From Ulva prolifera (lineage: Eukaryota > Chlorophyta > Ulvophyceae > Ulvales > Ulvaceae), in contig CM041198.1 of assembly GCA_023078555.1 (NCBI GenBank), positions 1,390,856 through 1,454,855 on the forward strand: a DNA stretch of 64,000 nucleotides, read 5' to 3'. Shown here in pieces: positions 9,312 to 20,080 of this stretch; position 1 is the stretch's first letter, and each line of letters begins with the position of its first letter. The notes beneath the pieces were generated by a model, which saw nothing but the letters and a program-made list of their open reading frames with translations, was not told the origin of the DNA and ran no database searches. The position numbers were made by a program, and so were the translations under genes.

Positions 9312-10981
9312 ACACAGTACACAGTATGTGCACCTCGCAATCTATGGTGCAATTCAAGCTGGAGAGGGAAAGCGTTGAAACACCTGTGTGTCTGTGATGA
9401 CAGCAAGTGTAACATGTGGTTTCTGCTCCAAGCATAGTATCTGCAGCTGTGTTGCCACTTTACACGTGCTTACACACTCCACACAGAACATAGAAAAGAT
9501 AACGGGAGCCAGGACTCAACGCTGACTCCAACGCCAGAACAGTGAAGATGGCAGTAGACGAGGCCAGCATGAGCGTCAGTACACTGAGAGATGCTCAGAG
9601 ATCAAGGGCGCCTTGCTGTTCCAAGTACAGCTGAACCTGTTGATATGAGCTCCAGAAGCACAGCGATTGTTTTGATAGCACAAGCTGCAACATGGCAAGA
9701 AGCCTGAGAAGCATTTGAGCCGCCGCAAGCTAATGATGTGCATTCTTAGAAGAAGGAGCGGCTTCGAAGCTCGGAAGGACAGTTTTGCAAAGGCCTTACA
9801 TGCCGTGCGCAGATCAGGACGCTGGCGCGCTACCGGTGCGCAAGAACAGACCGTGTTTCGATATTTACGGTCTGTTTACCCTCGTTGGAAGTCCATTACT
9901 GAGCTGTACATCTCAGCGAGGACCGATCATACTGGCCACAGTATCTCAGATAGCTATGAGAGCGTCGCCGCGGCCAATTGGCACGGACACAGCTGGACAA
10001 AAACAGGTCCTGTCCTACAGCACACTGTCAAGGCATGGTGAAGGCCATAAAGTGCAACTACATGAATCTCTCCCGAAGAATATTTCGAGCGCTGATAAGC
10101 TATCTGAAAGTGGTGGCGCATGCGAACGCCGACGTTTACCGAGCGTACGCAAAGGTACAAGCTGTATACTTGCAGCCCACAGACCTTCGGGAGCCAACAT
10201 AGTACAGCCACCACGCGAGTAGAGCAACCAGCATGCAGCGGTTGGCGCATTACAGCATGCGATCGGGGCGTAACAGCATGCTTCCCAACGCATCGCGAAC
10301 CCCAGGAACAGGCGTCGTGATTTCCCAAGCGTTCGCCTCACCACACAGCAGCACGGTGCTACCTGCCTGTCCGACTTTATCCTTGTAACATATTTCAGGT
10401 AGAGGTAGCCCGAGCTCTTGTAATTCGTGTATATATCAGGTAGAGGTAGCAGGGCTCATGCAGGGCTCATGCTGCTCATGCATGGTCACTGGCAATCCAG
10501 TTTGTGTGGCGCACCAGATGGTGGCATACAAGTCTGCTTGGACACCCAGAAACACCAAGCCGCTTATATGCCAAAAGCGTCAGCGCCTGCCTGGGTTTTC
10601 TTGGAGCTGTAGGCAGTGCCACGGGAACTGCAGCTCCAAAGTGCACATGAAGCAGTGCTTCCACTTGAACTCATTTGCTGCACAGGGTTATTTGTCCTCC
10701 TCATGATCTCTGACGATCTATCGCTTGGACTCCAAATGTCGGCGGTGACGGACAGTCTTCAGGCAGCTCCTCAGACAGCTGCCTGCCCTGAGCGAGGAGC
10801 TGGCATGCTGACATCATGCGTGCATGCACATCCTGGGCCAAGTGCACGGAGGTGAGTGCACTCAGGTCTTGGTGCACTCAGGTCTTGGTGTGCGTGGCTA
10901 GTTTTGACAGGCTGCTGCATCTGGGATCTGCCTGGGCTGGCGGTGGCATACGTAGGTGTTCCTGGTCTCCTGTTCTCGTGT
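9312..10981. other. Gene-free stretch with LINE-A tails and an inverted unit fragment
   Basis: Bases 10355-10392 (GCACGGTGCTACCTGCC to ATCCTTGTAACA) are a LINE-A tail. About 9960-10330 resembles, on the opposite strand, the segments at 39690-39770 and 50000-50060 (...GACGC-TGTTC-GG-TTCGCGATG-...). The direct repeat CAGGTAGAGGTAGC occurs twice between 10396 and 10451. No convincing coding sequence. Confidence 0.45.
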
Positions 10982-12883
10982 TCCGAGTCTGTCCTCGTTA
11001 CACATTCTGCCCAAGATCGGGCATCGGCGCCAGCCTCAGCAGCCCAGGGATCTGACGGCTGAGCAATTCACGTGCAGTACAAAGAAGGAGAATGCCGCGC
11101 GTGATGTGCCCCTGCGATATGAGTGTAATCGTAAGCAGACTAGATTGGAAGGACTCGGTCCTTCTATATTCCGACCAAAACAGAATGTTTTACCACTCCG
11201 GCTAGCCCATCTTGACTCAAGTGTCCACATGTGCACACAGCATGGACTTCCCCAGCCCAATGCTGTGTGCGCTTGATTGCCTGCGCAGCCCTCCTGTCTG
11301 CCAGCAGAGGCGGAAGCGCTGTGTCAGGTGTGCGGGCCAAGCCCAGTCCACAGCCTTGTGGAAAGATCCATCACCCCGTAGCCCCGAGCTTGCCGGAAAA
11401 TCCACTCCAACCGCTGCTATCAGTCAGAACGGTTTCGCCTGGAGCGTCCTAAAGATCTGTTCCTAGCCCTGCCCAGCTCAGCAAAGTCCGTTAAAAAAAA
11501 AATCGACGGGTTTTGGGTTTTGGCCGCAGCAGCCGCACAGTCCGGAGCCGCGGCTGCTGCAGACCGGTGCCGATGATGCTGTGATGCAGGCCTTGCACCG
11601 CCGACCGGCACGGCTGTTGTTCAACCGCAATCGCATGTTTAAACTCAAGCACAGGTGCCTGGCAAGGGCCATCGGGCCCGATGGCGTGCTGCCGGTGCTT
11701 GCTGTCGGTGCGGTTCAGGGCCTGCGCAGGTTCCCAGCTCTAGCCGTGCATGTATCATGTGTTGATTCTGGACCAAGCTTAAGGTGCGATGCACAGACCT
11801 AACTGGCATGGCATGGCGGCACATGTCATGTCGGTCTGGCACACGTGTCAGCATCGATGGTGGTAATTGGGGAATTCACACCCGGGGACACGCAGGGTGC
11901 AGAGTCATGTGGCTCTCTGCAGAAGAAAGCACAAATCACATGGAAGGACATGGAGGGGTGGGGAGTTCACAGCTGCAGCTACAGGGTGGATCTGCATCGA
12001 CTTCGGAGCGCCTCCACAGTGTTTGAATACGCACCGCGTATTCTCTGATCCGAGAGGGCTTCCGGCAGGCAGGTGGGGCGTGGCAGAAGTGCAGCAGAGG
12101 AGCAGAGCTGTTGCGGTGGGCATGTGCACTCGCGGGGACCCAATGCATGTGCGGCGGTGTTGCCGTTAGGCGGCCGCATATGTCTGCTTGTCTGCTTGAT
12201 CGCGCACGCCAGTGCAGGCATGCGCCTGCACTGGCAGTGCGGGGTGGTGATGCAAAGTGCGAAGTATTGGCCCGTGGTTGTACACATGTAGCACAGTTAC
12301 AAGTGCAACACATTGGCGTGTGCTGGAATGGTGATGCACAGTGCGAATTCCTAAGCAGTGGGGGGCGTACACATGTTACACAATTACATGTGTAACACAG
12401 CAGGGTGTTACGTGTGCACACCGTTGTGCAGCCATGCAAAGGGAGGGGGGAGGCAGTCAGTGAGCGTGATCTTGATCGCCACTGCCGCTTTGACTGATTT
12501 GACTCTCAGATGAGCCGCGCATGCATGCAGACGAGTGTCTGCAGGCGCGATCAGCAGCAGCCCAGCTGGCGGGGATCTACGCAGTGCGTGGCTCAGCTGC
12601 GCTCAAGAGCCATTAGCGTATGTGGGTCAGCATCTCAGCTGAGGTGTGTGAGAGTGGGCTCTGACGTGGGGGTGTCTGTCTTGGCTGCCGGGTGCCTGGT
12701 GGAGGGCCCGCGGGTGTGTGGCCACGGAGGCCCCGGATCCGGGGATCGATCCTGACGCGGGAATTGCAATCGGTGGTCCGGCCGTGTGCTATGTGTTGCA
12801 ACACATGTGTAGCCGTGAGGGGGCCTGGTTCAGAGTCTGCGTGTGCGCAGAGCGTGTATGCCGGCTGTTGTACTAGCTTGTGT

Positions 12884-12965
12884 CTAGTGCGCTGGCCCCA
12901 GAAAGTCACCACCGACAGCACAGATCTGTGCTGTCGGTGGTGACTTTCTGGGGCCAGCGCACTAG
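12884..12965. repeat. 82-bp perfect palindrome
   Basis: Two 41-base arms with no spacer, centred on AGATCT at 12922-12927; every base pairs. The arms run from CTAGTGCGCTGGCCCC to GGGGCCAGCGCACTAG. It lies in unit A; the equivalent part of unit B shows no such palindrome. Confidence 0.95.
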
Positions 12966-13380
12966 TCCCGTTGACACCAGCCTGTCTCGCAAATTTACTG
13001 CCAGAATTTGGCTGGAGACAACGGGGTTTGCCGCTGAATGTGGGCTGTCAGGGCAGAAAGTGTGAGGGCAAGGGACGGAATTTTACACCTTCACTGGGTA
13101 GCACTGCTAGAGCCAGACAACGCCAGCAGGGAATCCCAACGAGGCAAGATGCTCCTGTATACCTCTGCTACTGAGTGGACGGTCCCTGTAGCCCGTCCCT
13201 GCATCTCTGTAAGCCGGTGTGGGGGCTGCAGTGTTGGAGCTGGTGCGTTCTGCTACTGCCGACGCCCAAGCTTGGCCAAGCTCCCTGCAGTACAAGATGC
13301 CTGGCCTCGCAAACATGCATGTTATGTCACACTGTACAAGTGCCCTGACGTCGCCGATACATGCATGTTGGTTAGCGTTT

Positions 13381-13457
13381 GTTACAAGGACAAAGCAGGC
13401 AAGGCAGGCAGCACCGCGAGCAGCAACAACCAGGGGAACCGCACACCTCGCTAGCAG
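13381..13457 (-). mobile_element. LINE-A tail insertion
   Basis: The minus-strand LINE-A terminus (plus strand GTTACAAGGACAAAGCAGG to GGCAGCACCGCGAG) is flanked by TGTTGGTTAGCGT at 13366-13378 and 13458-13470. Confidence 0.75.
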
Positions 13458-13470
13458 TGTTGGTTAGCGT

Positions 13471-15300
13471 GTGTAGAGCGCCGTGCATGCTAGGACGAGC
13501 TGAGTTGGTAAGCATTCGGTTGCCTCCCGTGCACTAGAGCTCGTGCGAACAGCCTTGAAGTGAAAAGGCAACACGATGACCGTTTCATCGCGTTGACAAG
13601 GTGTGCCGTTGCGAGCGCGCGCAGGCCGCATGCTAGGCCGCAAGCTAGGCTTTGTAAGGGGCTGCCATAATGCGCCGGTTCCAGACATGCGAAGCAACGA
13701 ATTTCATGCTGGTTTGCTGTTGCCTCGATGCTACGCTCACCACGCACAAGTCAGTTTATCGGCGGTGCAGTAACCAGAAGCGCAATCCGCTGCACAACAA
13801 GGGAGCTCCGCGCGGATGCAATGTTACCTACAAGATTATGGCATTAATTTCAGCGCCATTTCCTGATGATCTATAATGCCTGGCAGTTACAAGCCTGAGC
13901 GCCTCTGTACAGCGCGTTGTGCGACCCCACTCAAGAACCCAGTTCATAGCCCGCGCTGCGACTGCAAGTTCCATTCTCGAATTCATCCTCAGGTATCTAT
14001 GATGGGGGAGGATGACTGCAATGGCGATGTGCGATCGCTGTAGCAGCCGTGATAGCACGAGCGCGTGTGATAGCATCAAAAGCAAGCCTTCAGTCTGGTC
14101 CCATGGCAGCAGGGTTGGTCCCTCTGAAGCACATCAGCATGAACGCCGCACTGGCCTGGTGTACTTACACACACAACCAGCACGATGTCAGCCACACGGC
14201 GACAACATGTTCTCGCGGATGCTTCCAGGCCTCATCCATATAGCCTGGACACTCTGTCATTCGGGATCCAACAATGCACAGGAGCAAGAAAGAGGCGTCC
14301 CCGACGATGCACAAGAGCAAAGCCTTCATCTGCTGAACATTTTCAGTTTCTCCGAAGGTTGCATTCTCCGTGACTGGCCACGCGTTGATATCTCAGACTT
14401 GTTCGCCATGGTGCTTGGTCCTCGTCCACCTCTTCCACAGGCATGCCATAAGCACCCACTGCGATGCACTGCTGCATCGACAGCAGACAGTCGATTTCCT
14501 GAAAGTGCCATTTCAAGTACCTGTTCACAACAGCTCTCGCACAACATCTGCTACCTGGGCACCCCATTGCATCCGTCCCCACACAGGCTCGTGTGGTCTC
14601 TGTGTCCCAGTGGCCCCTCAGTGCCCCTCAATTATTTCCATACGGCTCACAGCACGTCAATTCCGTGCAAAGCGGCTCCGTTCGTGTGAACGCAGAATCC
14701 CCGTGACACACCCACCGCCATCTGCTGCCATATATATGCATGGCTGGCACCACGGAGCAACTGGCACCACGACATCTGCGGCAGGACATGCCTTGTATGC
14801 TGTATCTGTCCGTCCAAGGCCCCGGAATCGTCAGTGTATACTAGGATGGGGCTCTGCAGTGCAGAGAGTCTGCACCAGCAGGTGATTCCAAGTGTACTGC
14901 ATTGCAGGTGTGGGCGGCTGTGCACTGCGCTGGCAGTGGAAGCTTCTACTTAAGGCCCGGCGGCGGACTGAGCCATGCGGCGCCGCCTTGGCCACCTGCT
15001 CCTACGCCATGTGGCGCCGCCTTGGCCACCTGCTCCTAGGCGGCAGCGTTGGCTCGGGTTTAATCGCCCGAGCATGCACAGTGGCTGATCTTCTAGTGGT
15101 GATTGTGAGGCGACAGCCCGGAAAGACTCCAGCCACGCTGTTCAAGTCTCCCTCTCGAGGCCATCAGGGCATGTGCAGTCGGCCCCGCAAGAGGGGGAAG
15201 ACGCATGTCCCATGGCTGCTGCAGACGTGGCTTCAGCAGCGAAAGGCGACGCGCCTTAGGCATTGGTTGTTGAGCCAAAAGCGCCAACCCTGGAGGGTTC
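13471..15300. other. Unit A upstream sequence, no gene recognised
   Basis: The sequence has a diverged counterpart at 25060-26000 but no frame is conserved between the two, which argues against coding. Open frames on both strands overlap extensively. Confidence 0.5.
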
Positions 15301-15302
15301 AG

Positions 15303-15365
15303 TGTTACAAGGATAAAGCAGGCGAGGCCGGCAGCACCGCGGGAGCAGCAAGCAAATCAAGAGCA
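15303..15365 (-). mobile_element. LINE-A tail fragment
   Basis: Plus strand GTTACAAGGATAAAGCAGG followed by GGCAGCACCGCGGGAGCAG, the reverse complement of the LINE-A terminus. No clear target duplication. Confidence 0.6.
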
Positions 15366-15951
15366 CACCCAGCACCCTGGCCATGGTGGGATCAGTGCCA
15401 ACTGATGAGGACGGGGTGCATATGTCAAGTAAAGTAAATCTGAATACACTGAGCCGTATCATATTGGACATTGACAACTCCGAGTCAACGGGACCACATA
15501 TGTAGTGCTGCTTGAGAGGCAACCAACCGTGGTGCCATGAAGCTGGTGGGGAACATTCCTGGCTTTCCGTGGGATCGAACTGGCGCGTTGGGCAGAGGCT
15601 GTTGATTACCCTGAGGCCGCAGCGACGGCAGCCGCATATGCCATTAATCATATGATTAATGGTGCCTCCATGGTGCACCTGAGTACGTACGTCTCGGCTC
15701 CATGGCGGGCGAGAATGCATGCGAATGTACACTGCAACCTCCCTCCAGTGGTAATGCTGGAGGTGTGGGTAGCAGCGAGCGCGTGGACCAGGGGGGGCTT
15801 CGGCGCCGTGGCCGCAAGCGAAACTACAACGTCACTACAGCGTCGGCGGGGCGGGTGTTGGTGGTGCGGTGTAGATGTGATGGGGAACAAGCGGCCTCGA
15901 AGAGGAGCTCGTGGGCCTGTGGTGCTGCTGCGAAGGACGTGAGATTGGCCT

Positions 15952-16024
15952 GGCTGGTGCAGGTCACTGCAGTGACCTGCACCAGCCCTGCACCACTATC
16001 ACAATACAACATGTTGTATTGTGA
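15952..16024. repeat. Pair of perfect palindromes (36 and 26 bp)
   Basis: 15952-15987 is a perfect 36-bp palindrome centred on CTGCAG, and 15999-16024 is a perfect 26-bp palindrome centred on ACATGT. A third, imperfect hairpin of the CCAGTGATAAG...CCACTGG type follows at about 16025-16070. In unit B the matching place (near 27680) reads straight from CAGGTCACTG to TTGTATCGGTGG, so the cluster is an insertion specific to unit A. Confidence 0.9.
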
Positions 16025-16109
16025 CAGTCCAGTGATAAGGCCGCTCTAGATCTACCACTGGATTATCACATGTATCAGTGGTGCTGAAGGTGAGTGGCGA
16101 TGCTATGGA

Positions 16110-16175
16110 ATGGAAAGCGTCGCCCTCGTCGCCCTCGTCGCCCTCGTCGCCCTCGTTGCCCTCGTTTCGAGGTAT
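16110..16175 (-). pseudogene. Inverted EGD-family minisatellite fragment
   Basis: On the minus strand this reads GNEGDEGDEGDEGDA, several units of the same 9-bp repeat that encodes the acidic tract in the EGD genes. No signal peptide or cysteine domain is attached. A sister fragment lies at 27731-27785 in unit B, so it predates the duplication. Confidence 0.55.
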
Positions 16176-17171
16176 CAGGGCTGTTCAAGAGGAAGTGCAG
16201 CGGGCATGCAAGCATGTGCTGCAGCCGATGCTGCACAACACATGTGACAATGATAGAGGCAGGTGGGGCTGCAGGATCTCAGTGGGAATTGCAGGATCTC
16301 AGACACCTCACAACCTCACCAGGCTGGTCGTTGAGGTTGAGTTTGAGGATTGCAGATAGAAACTGTTGTTCCGGCCCAGGCGAGGTTGCTGCTGTGGATC
16401 TGTTTGCCAGTGGTCACCACACTTTCTACTCCCCACAATGATCATATGGCTCGAGGATATGCTTCTGCTCATCCTTGCGAGGCCATGGAGGGATACCAAC
16501 CTCCTGAGGTCACATGTACCATCAAATCAGAACGCATATGGGCGTGGCGCGCCAAACGTTACGTGGACACGCTGGATTTGTAAGCATCTGGGCTGACGCG
16601 CACTGCCTACGTCCAGGGCGCCCTGTGCGACCAGCCGTGAGGGATGGCGAAGGCACAACGCGATGCAGGTACACGTCTTGAACGAGGGTACACAGCGCTG
16701 CAGGCCGTGCATGGTGTCTGCATGATGTGAAACTGCTAGACATGTGATCGAACAACTGCAGTGCTGCAAGCTGGACTTGTGGGTCGATGCTGCTTGCATG
16801 CGGCACGAGTCCTTCTGCCGTGTCGTCCAGGCAAACATGAAGCGCGCATGTCTCACCGGATCGCACGGAGCTGCTCGCAGATGCACAATAGGCGGTCCTG
16901 TGGACTGTGGCAGGCGTCTTCAAGTTGGCACCCGTTCATCAGCAGTGCGCTTGAGCCACGACTGCATCGCTGCCAGATCTCGTACTTCACAGCCGCAGGC
17001 CGCGCTCCGCGGAGCTCCGAAGTCGAGAATCCCTATTGACTGCATCTTATAGCATGTGATCCCAACGAGGGTGATGTATCGGGGTTGAAGTCGCTATCGC
17101 GGCCTTCAATGGCGGTGCGTTGCCGTTCCTCGGCCGAATTCCTAATGGCCAGCTCTATGGCGCCTCTCAGG

Positions 17172-17178
17172 TATAAAA
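17172..17178 (+). promoter_or_regulatory. TATA box of EGD-1
   Basis: TATAAAA within CAGGTATAAAAGCTGAGACA, 85 bases before the proposed ATG at 17263. The same 20 or so bases, with the same spacing, recur at 28916 in front of EGD-2 although the surroundings have diverged, which points to function. Confidence 0.7.
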
Positions 17179-17262
17179 GCTGAGACAGAGCGCCATCTGA
17201 ATGACACTCTCAACATCTTTTAGCCGCTACAATAGCACCGGACTCGCATCCACTCGGACAAA

Positions 17263-17294
17263 ATGTGCGCGCCTCGTCTGCTGACCACCTGCCA
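17263..17294 (+). other. Proposed first coding exon of EGD-1
   Basis: ATG followed by MCAPRLLTTC and a donor GTGA at 17295. Joined to the acceptor at 17758, the split codon becomes CAG (Gln) and the frame enters ATG-TAC-GCT, the conserved start of exon 2. The join adds about 11 residues before the hydrophobic signal-like segment. The model rests on conservation of TATA, ATG and splice sites with 28916-29040; no transcript evidence. Confidence 0.45.
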
Positions 17295-17594
17295 GTGAAT
17301 GAAGAGGTGTCCAATCCATCGCGACGCATTAATGCGTCAATTGACACGCCGTGATCATCATTGGCGAAATGCATCACAACCACTGAGTGTAGGCATCATG
17401 CGCGCATCTTGAAGCTGTCAATCTCTGCTGAGCATAGTGCTGGTTGTAGCAGGGTGCAGTACATGATTTCCTGGTGACACATGACTTCTTACACAGTGCT
17501 GGGTCACTGTCAGATACTCCAACACGTCAATGTATCGAAGACCGATGATTGGAACCCATGTGCAGCTGTTTCTGTTTCACAGAGTGGTCCTCAG

Positions 17595-17651
17595 TAATCA
17601 ATATTGCAGCTGCAATATTGATTAATGGTGTGGGGCTAGCCCCACACCATT
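17595..17651. repeat. Two abutting perfect palindromes (30 and 28 bp)
   Basis: 17595-17624 is perfect and centred on GCAGCTGC; 17624-17651 is perfect and centred on GGCTAGCC. They share one base. They lie in the proposed first intron of EGD-1 and have no counterpart in the EGD-2 intron, so they were gained after the units separated. Confidence 0.9.
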
Positions 17652-17660
17652 CCATCCGGA

Positions 17661-18980
17661 ATGTTGTTCTGTCATGTTGCAAGGTATGTGAAGACAAGAT
17701 GTAGGTGCACAGGCACCGGCAGCATGCATGCATGTGAATGCTCTGGCTGCCTGTGCAGGATGTACGCTGCAGCCGCAGTTGGCCTGATGATGGCCGGAGC
17801 CGTGTTGGCCCGCGAGCCCTCCAGCGCCGCCCTGGCCACCTCCTCCCTGCCCAGCCGCGGCCTGCTTACCAAGGCCCCGGTTGTAGGCGACAATAACGGC
17901 GACGAGGGCGACGAGGGCAACGAGGGGGTTGCTGGGTTCTTTGCAAGCTTTGATCGTGGCGATGAGGGCAACGAGGGCGACGAAGGCGATGAGGGTAACG
18001 AAGGCGATGAGGGTGACGAGGGTGACGAAGGCGCTGTGCCGGATGAGGAAGGTACTGAAGGCGACGAGGGCGATGAGGGCGACGAGGGCGATGAGGGGGA
18101 CGAGGGAGACGAAGGCAATGAGGGAGGCAGCAGCTCTGAGACGGAAGAGTCCACGGTATCCCGGGTCGAGTGTACCGCAGAGGCCAGCGCCGAGTCGTTC
18201 TCCGCTATGGAGAATGCCCACATCTTCGTCATCGCGGAAGTGTTCACCCAGTTCTGCCGTGACGACTTTGAAGACTCCTCTGCGGCGGCGGTCGCCCTCG
18301 CCGCCTCCGACTCTGCGCGGGCCTTTGCCCGCGCCGTGGTGTCCACTCAGGCATCCTGCGTTTCCACTGGTAAGGCCTTCGGTTGTGCCTCCGCGGCTGC
18401 CCTGGCCGAGGCGTGGGCTTCCGCGAGCGCCGAGGCGCATGCGACCGCCGTGGCCGCCTCTGCGGAGCAGTGCGAGTGCCTCGCCAAGTCCCAGGCGCTA
18501 TCCGTCGGCTCAGCATCCACCTTCATTACCCTGGTGGCTGATGCCTTTGCCCGCGCAGAGGTGACCGCGTGCTCTGAGGGTGATGCCGAGTCCTTCGCGA
18601 CCGCCTTCGCAGACTGCTCTGCGCTCGCCTACGCCACCGTCTTCACCAGGGCTATCGCCGAGGCGTTCCTGGAGGGCGACTGCTTCACCAGCGAAGTGAG
18701 CACCCGCATCGTCGCCGAGATCGGAGAAACCTTCGGCGTCATCGAGGGCTGCGAGCGTGATGACTTTTCCTTCGGTGACGCCCTGGGCTCCAACGACGGC
18801 TCCACCGCTGAGGGCGTATGCTCCTTCCCCCACTTGCTGTTACATCCACGCTGTGGTTCATATGTATCACAATTGCGTGCGTCCCTGTCAAGCTGCATCG
18901 CCCGTGCATGCCTGTCCAGCTGCGACCATCAAGGAACACGTGATGAGCTCCAAAGACAGGGGGACAGTCTCGTGATCTGA
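17661..18980 (+). CDS. EGD-1: secreted-type acidic repeat and ten-cysteine protein
   Basis: I do not recognise a described family. The open frame is 439 codons; the conserved part begins at ATG 17760, just after CTGTGCAG (acceptor, 17758). MYAAAAVGLMMAGAVLA is a plausible signal peptide. Then come a linker, about 80 residues of GDEG/GNEG repeats encoded by a GGCGACGAG-like 9-mer, and a Ser/Thr/Glu spacer. The last part is an Ala/Ser-rich domain with ten cysteines in the contexts VEC, QFC, ASC, FGC, EQC, EC, TAC, ADC, GDC and EGC. An even, invariant cysteine count suggests disulfides and secretion. The frame past 18815 is not conserved among paralogues; GTATGC there may be a donor to an exon at 19345. 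A cell-wall or matrix role is only a guess. Confidence 0.65.
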   Translation: MLFCHVARYVKTRCRCTGTGSMHACECSGCLCRMYAAAAVGLMMAGAVLAREPSSAALATSSLPSRGLLTKAPVVGDNNGDEGDEGNEGVAGFFASFDRGDEGNEGDEGDEGNEGDEGDEGDEGAVPDEEGTEGDEGDEGDEGDEGDEGDEGNEGGSSSETEESTVSRVECTAEASAESFSAMENAHIFVIAEVFTQFCRDDFEDSSAAAVALAASDSARAFARAVVSTQASCVSTGKAFGCASAAALAEAWASASAEAHATAVAASAEQCECLAKSQALSVGSASTFITLVADAFARAEVTACSEGDAESFATAFADCSALAYATVFTRAIAEAFLEGDCFTSEVSTRIVAEIGETFGVIEGCERDDFSFGDALGSNDGSTAEGVCSFPHLLLHPRCGSYVSQLRASLSSCIARACLSSCDHQGTRDELQRQGDSLVI

Positions 18981-19177
18981 TCCCTGTGCTTGAGCAATTT
19001 GACAGGCCTGTGGCTGTGGCCCCCCTGAGGGCGCTGCAGCAGCTGTTCTGTAAGTTCACCCAACCCGCGCAGCCCGTCAACGCCTGATCATCACTGTGTG
19101 CATATGTGTGTACACATGCATATGCGCGATTGCCTAGCCATGTCCATATGGACATTGGACACTGAGGACACGAAGGT

Positions 19178-19178
<1 letters not shown>

Positions 19179-19205
<27 letters not shown>
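19179..19205. repeat. Poly-C tract, 27 bases
   Basis: Uninterrupted C run about 200 bases after the EGD-1 frame ends. Comparable tracts occur at 27110-27125 (G), 32697-32726 and 54603-54627. Confidence 0.95.
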
Positions 19206-19208
<3 letters not shown>

Positions 19209-19344
19209 GTGACACAATTCTGTGGTCAGATGACATTCATTACACTCATCATTACGACCAGGCAACAGGTGAATATGGTGTGTCAGCAGCGATCACTTTG
19301 TGGTGCCATCCTCGCTATACTTGACTCTGTGTTTCTGTCCGCAG

Positions 19345-19392
19345 GTCGCCGACCATAAACACGGTGGCGTGGTCGTAGCCCTAGTCCGCTGA
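19345..19392 (+). other. Proposed last exon of EGD-1
   Basis: After GTCCGCAG the frame reads VADHKHGGVVVALVR-stop. Similar acceptor-plus-AAD/AAE openings stand 530-590 bases after the conserved donor position in EGD-2 (31099) and EGD-3 (37413). Inference from conservation only. Confidence 0.35.
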
Positions 19393-19945
19393 CCACAAAG
19401 GCTAGATCTTGGAGGCTTCAGGACGTAAAGGCATGCGACCGGGACGCACGAACTGCCGTCTTGTGGAGCGTGCCTCTCTGTGCCGCCTTGCCCGGCACAG
19501 GCGTTTTTGGCTGAGAGGGCAGGTTGGCCGTCCTCACTCCAGTGGGTGCCTGATCAGGTGCATTCGCAGCCGGTGCGGCCACGTGGAGGATGCATATGGC
19601 GCCTTGATGTAAATGTAGACTTGCTACCCCTTGAGGGAGCTCGGCAGTCCAATCTGGTGTAATTTCAGTGGTGCAACTTTTTGGTGTTTTGTTACGGCAG
19701 ACTTGAGTAGGAGTAGTGTTGCTTGATCTTTAGTGGAGGTGTCTGTGAGTGGATCACGGCAGCGACAGTGCAGTGCCGTTGCCATGCCTTGCGCATCTCT
19801 CCTAAGGGCACTCATGTGGCATGAGTGGTGTAACTGGACAGTATACAACTTGAAGCCGAGTCTCAACTTTGTACAGCAGGCGGTTGCTGGCTCACGATGC
19901 GCTGGGCTGACATATGCATGGTCACCAGGCCACATAGCATGGCAC

Positions 19946-20080
19946 TGTGTCTTTTGCTGCGCCGGTGCTGGGGTTTTTTTTTGGGCGTGGTGGGTGTCGC
20001 GTGCGTGGGTGTCTGTGTGTTTGCTTCGTTTGTTTGCTTCTTCCGCGGTGCTGCCCGCCTTGCTACCTTTGTCCTTGTAA
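19946..20080 (+). mobile_element. LINE-A tail insertion, 135 bp
   Basis: Ends GCGGTGCTGCCCGCCTTGC followed by CTTTGTCCTTGTAA. Flanked by the perfect 15-bp direct repeat CACATAGCATGGCAC at 19931-19945 and 20081-20095. The 5' part (GTGTCTTTTGCTGCGCCGG, then a T run and GGGCGTGGTGGGTGTCGCG) matches the 3' UTR at 54430-54490. Confidence 0.85.

Noticed and set aside
13375-13460. Dispersed GTTACAAGG...CACCGC repeats as introner elements or a CRISPR-like array
   Set aside because: They occur on both strands at irregular spacing with individual target duplications and match a LINE 3' end. They are not regularly spaced and are not within coding sequence.
17622-18440. Long minus-strand frame over EGD-1 (LVALIAFVTLIAF-rich, membrane-like)
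   Set aside because: It is a shadow of the 9-bp repeat. Equivalent antisense frames exist in EGD-2 and EGD-3 but without consistent ends; cysteine pattern and conservation support the plus strand.
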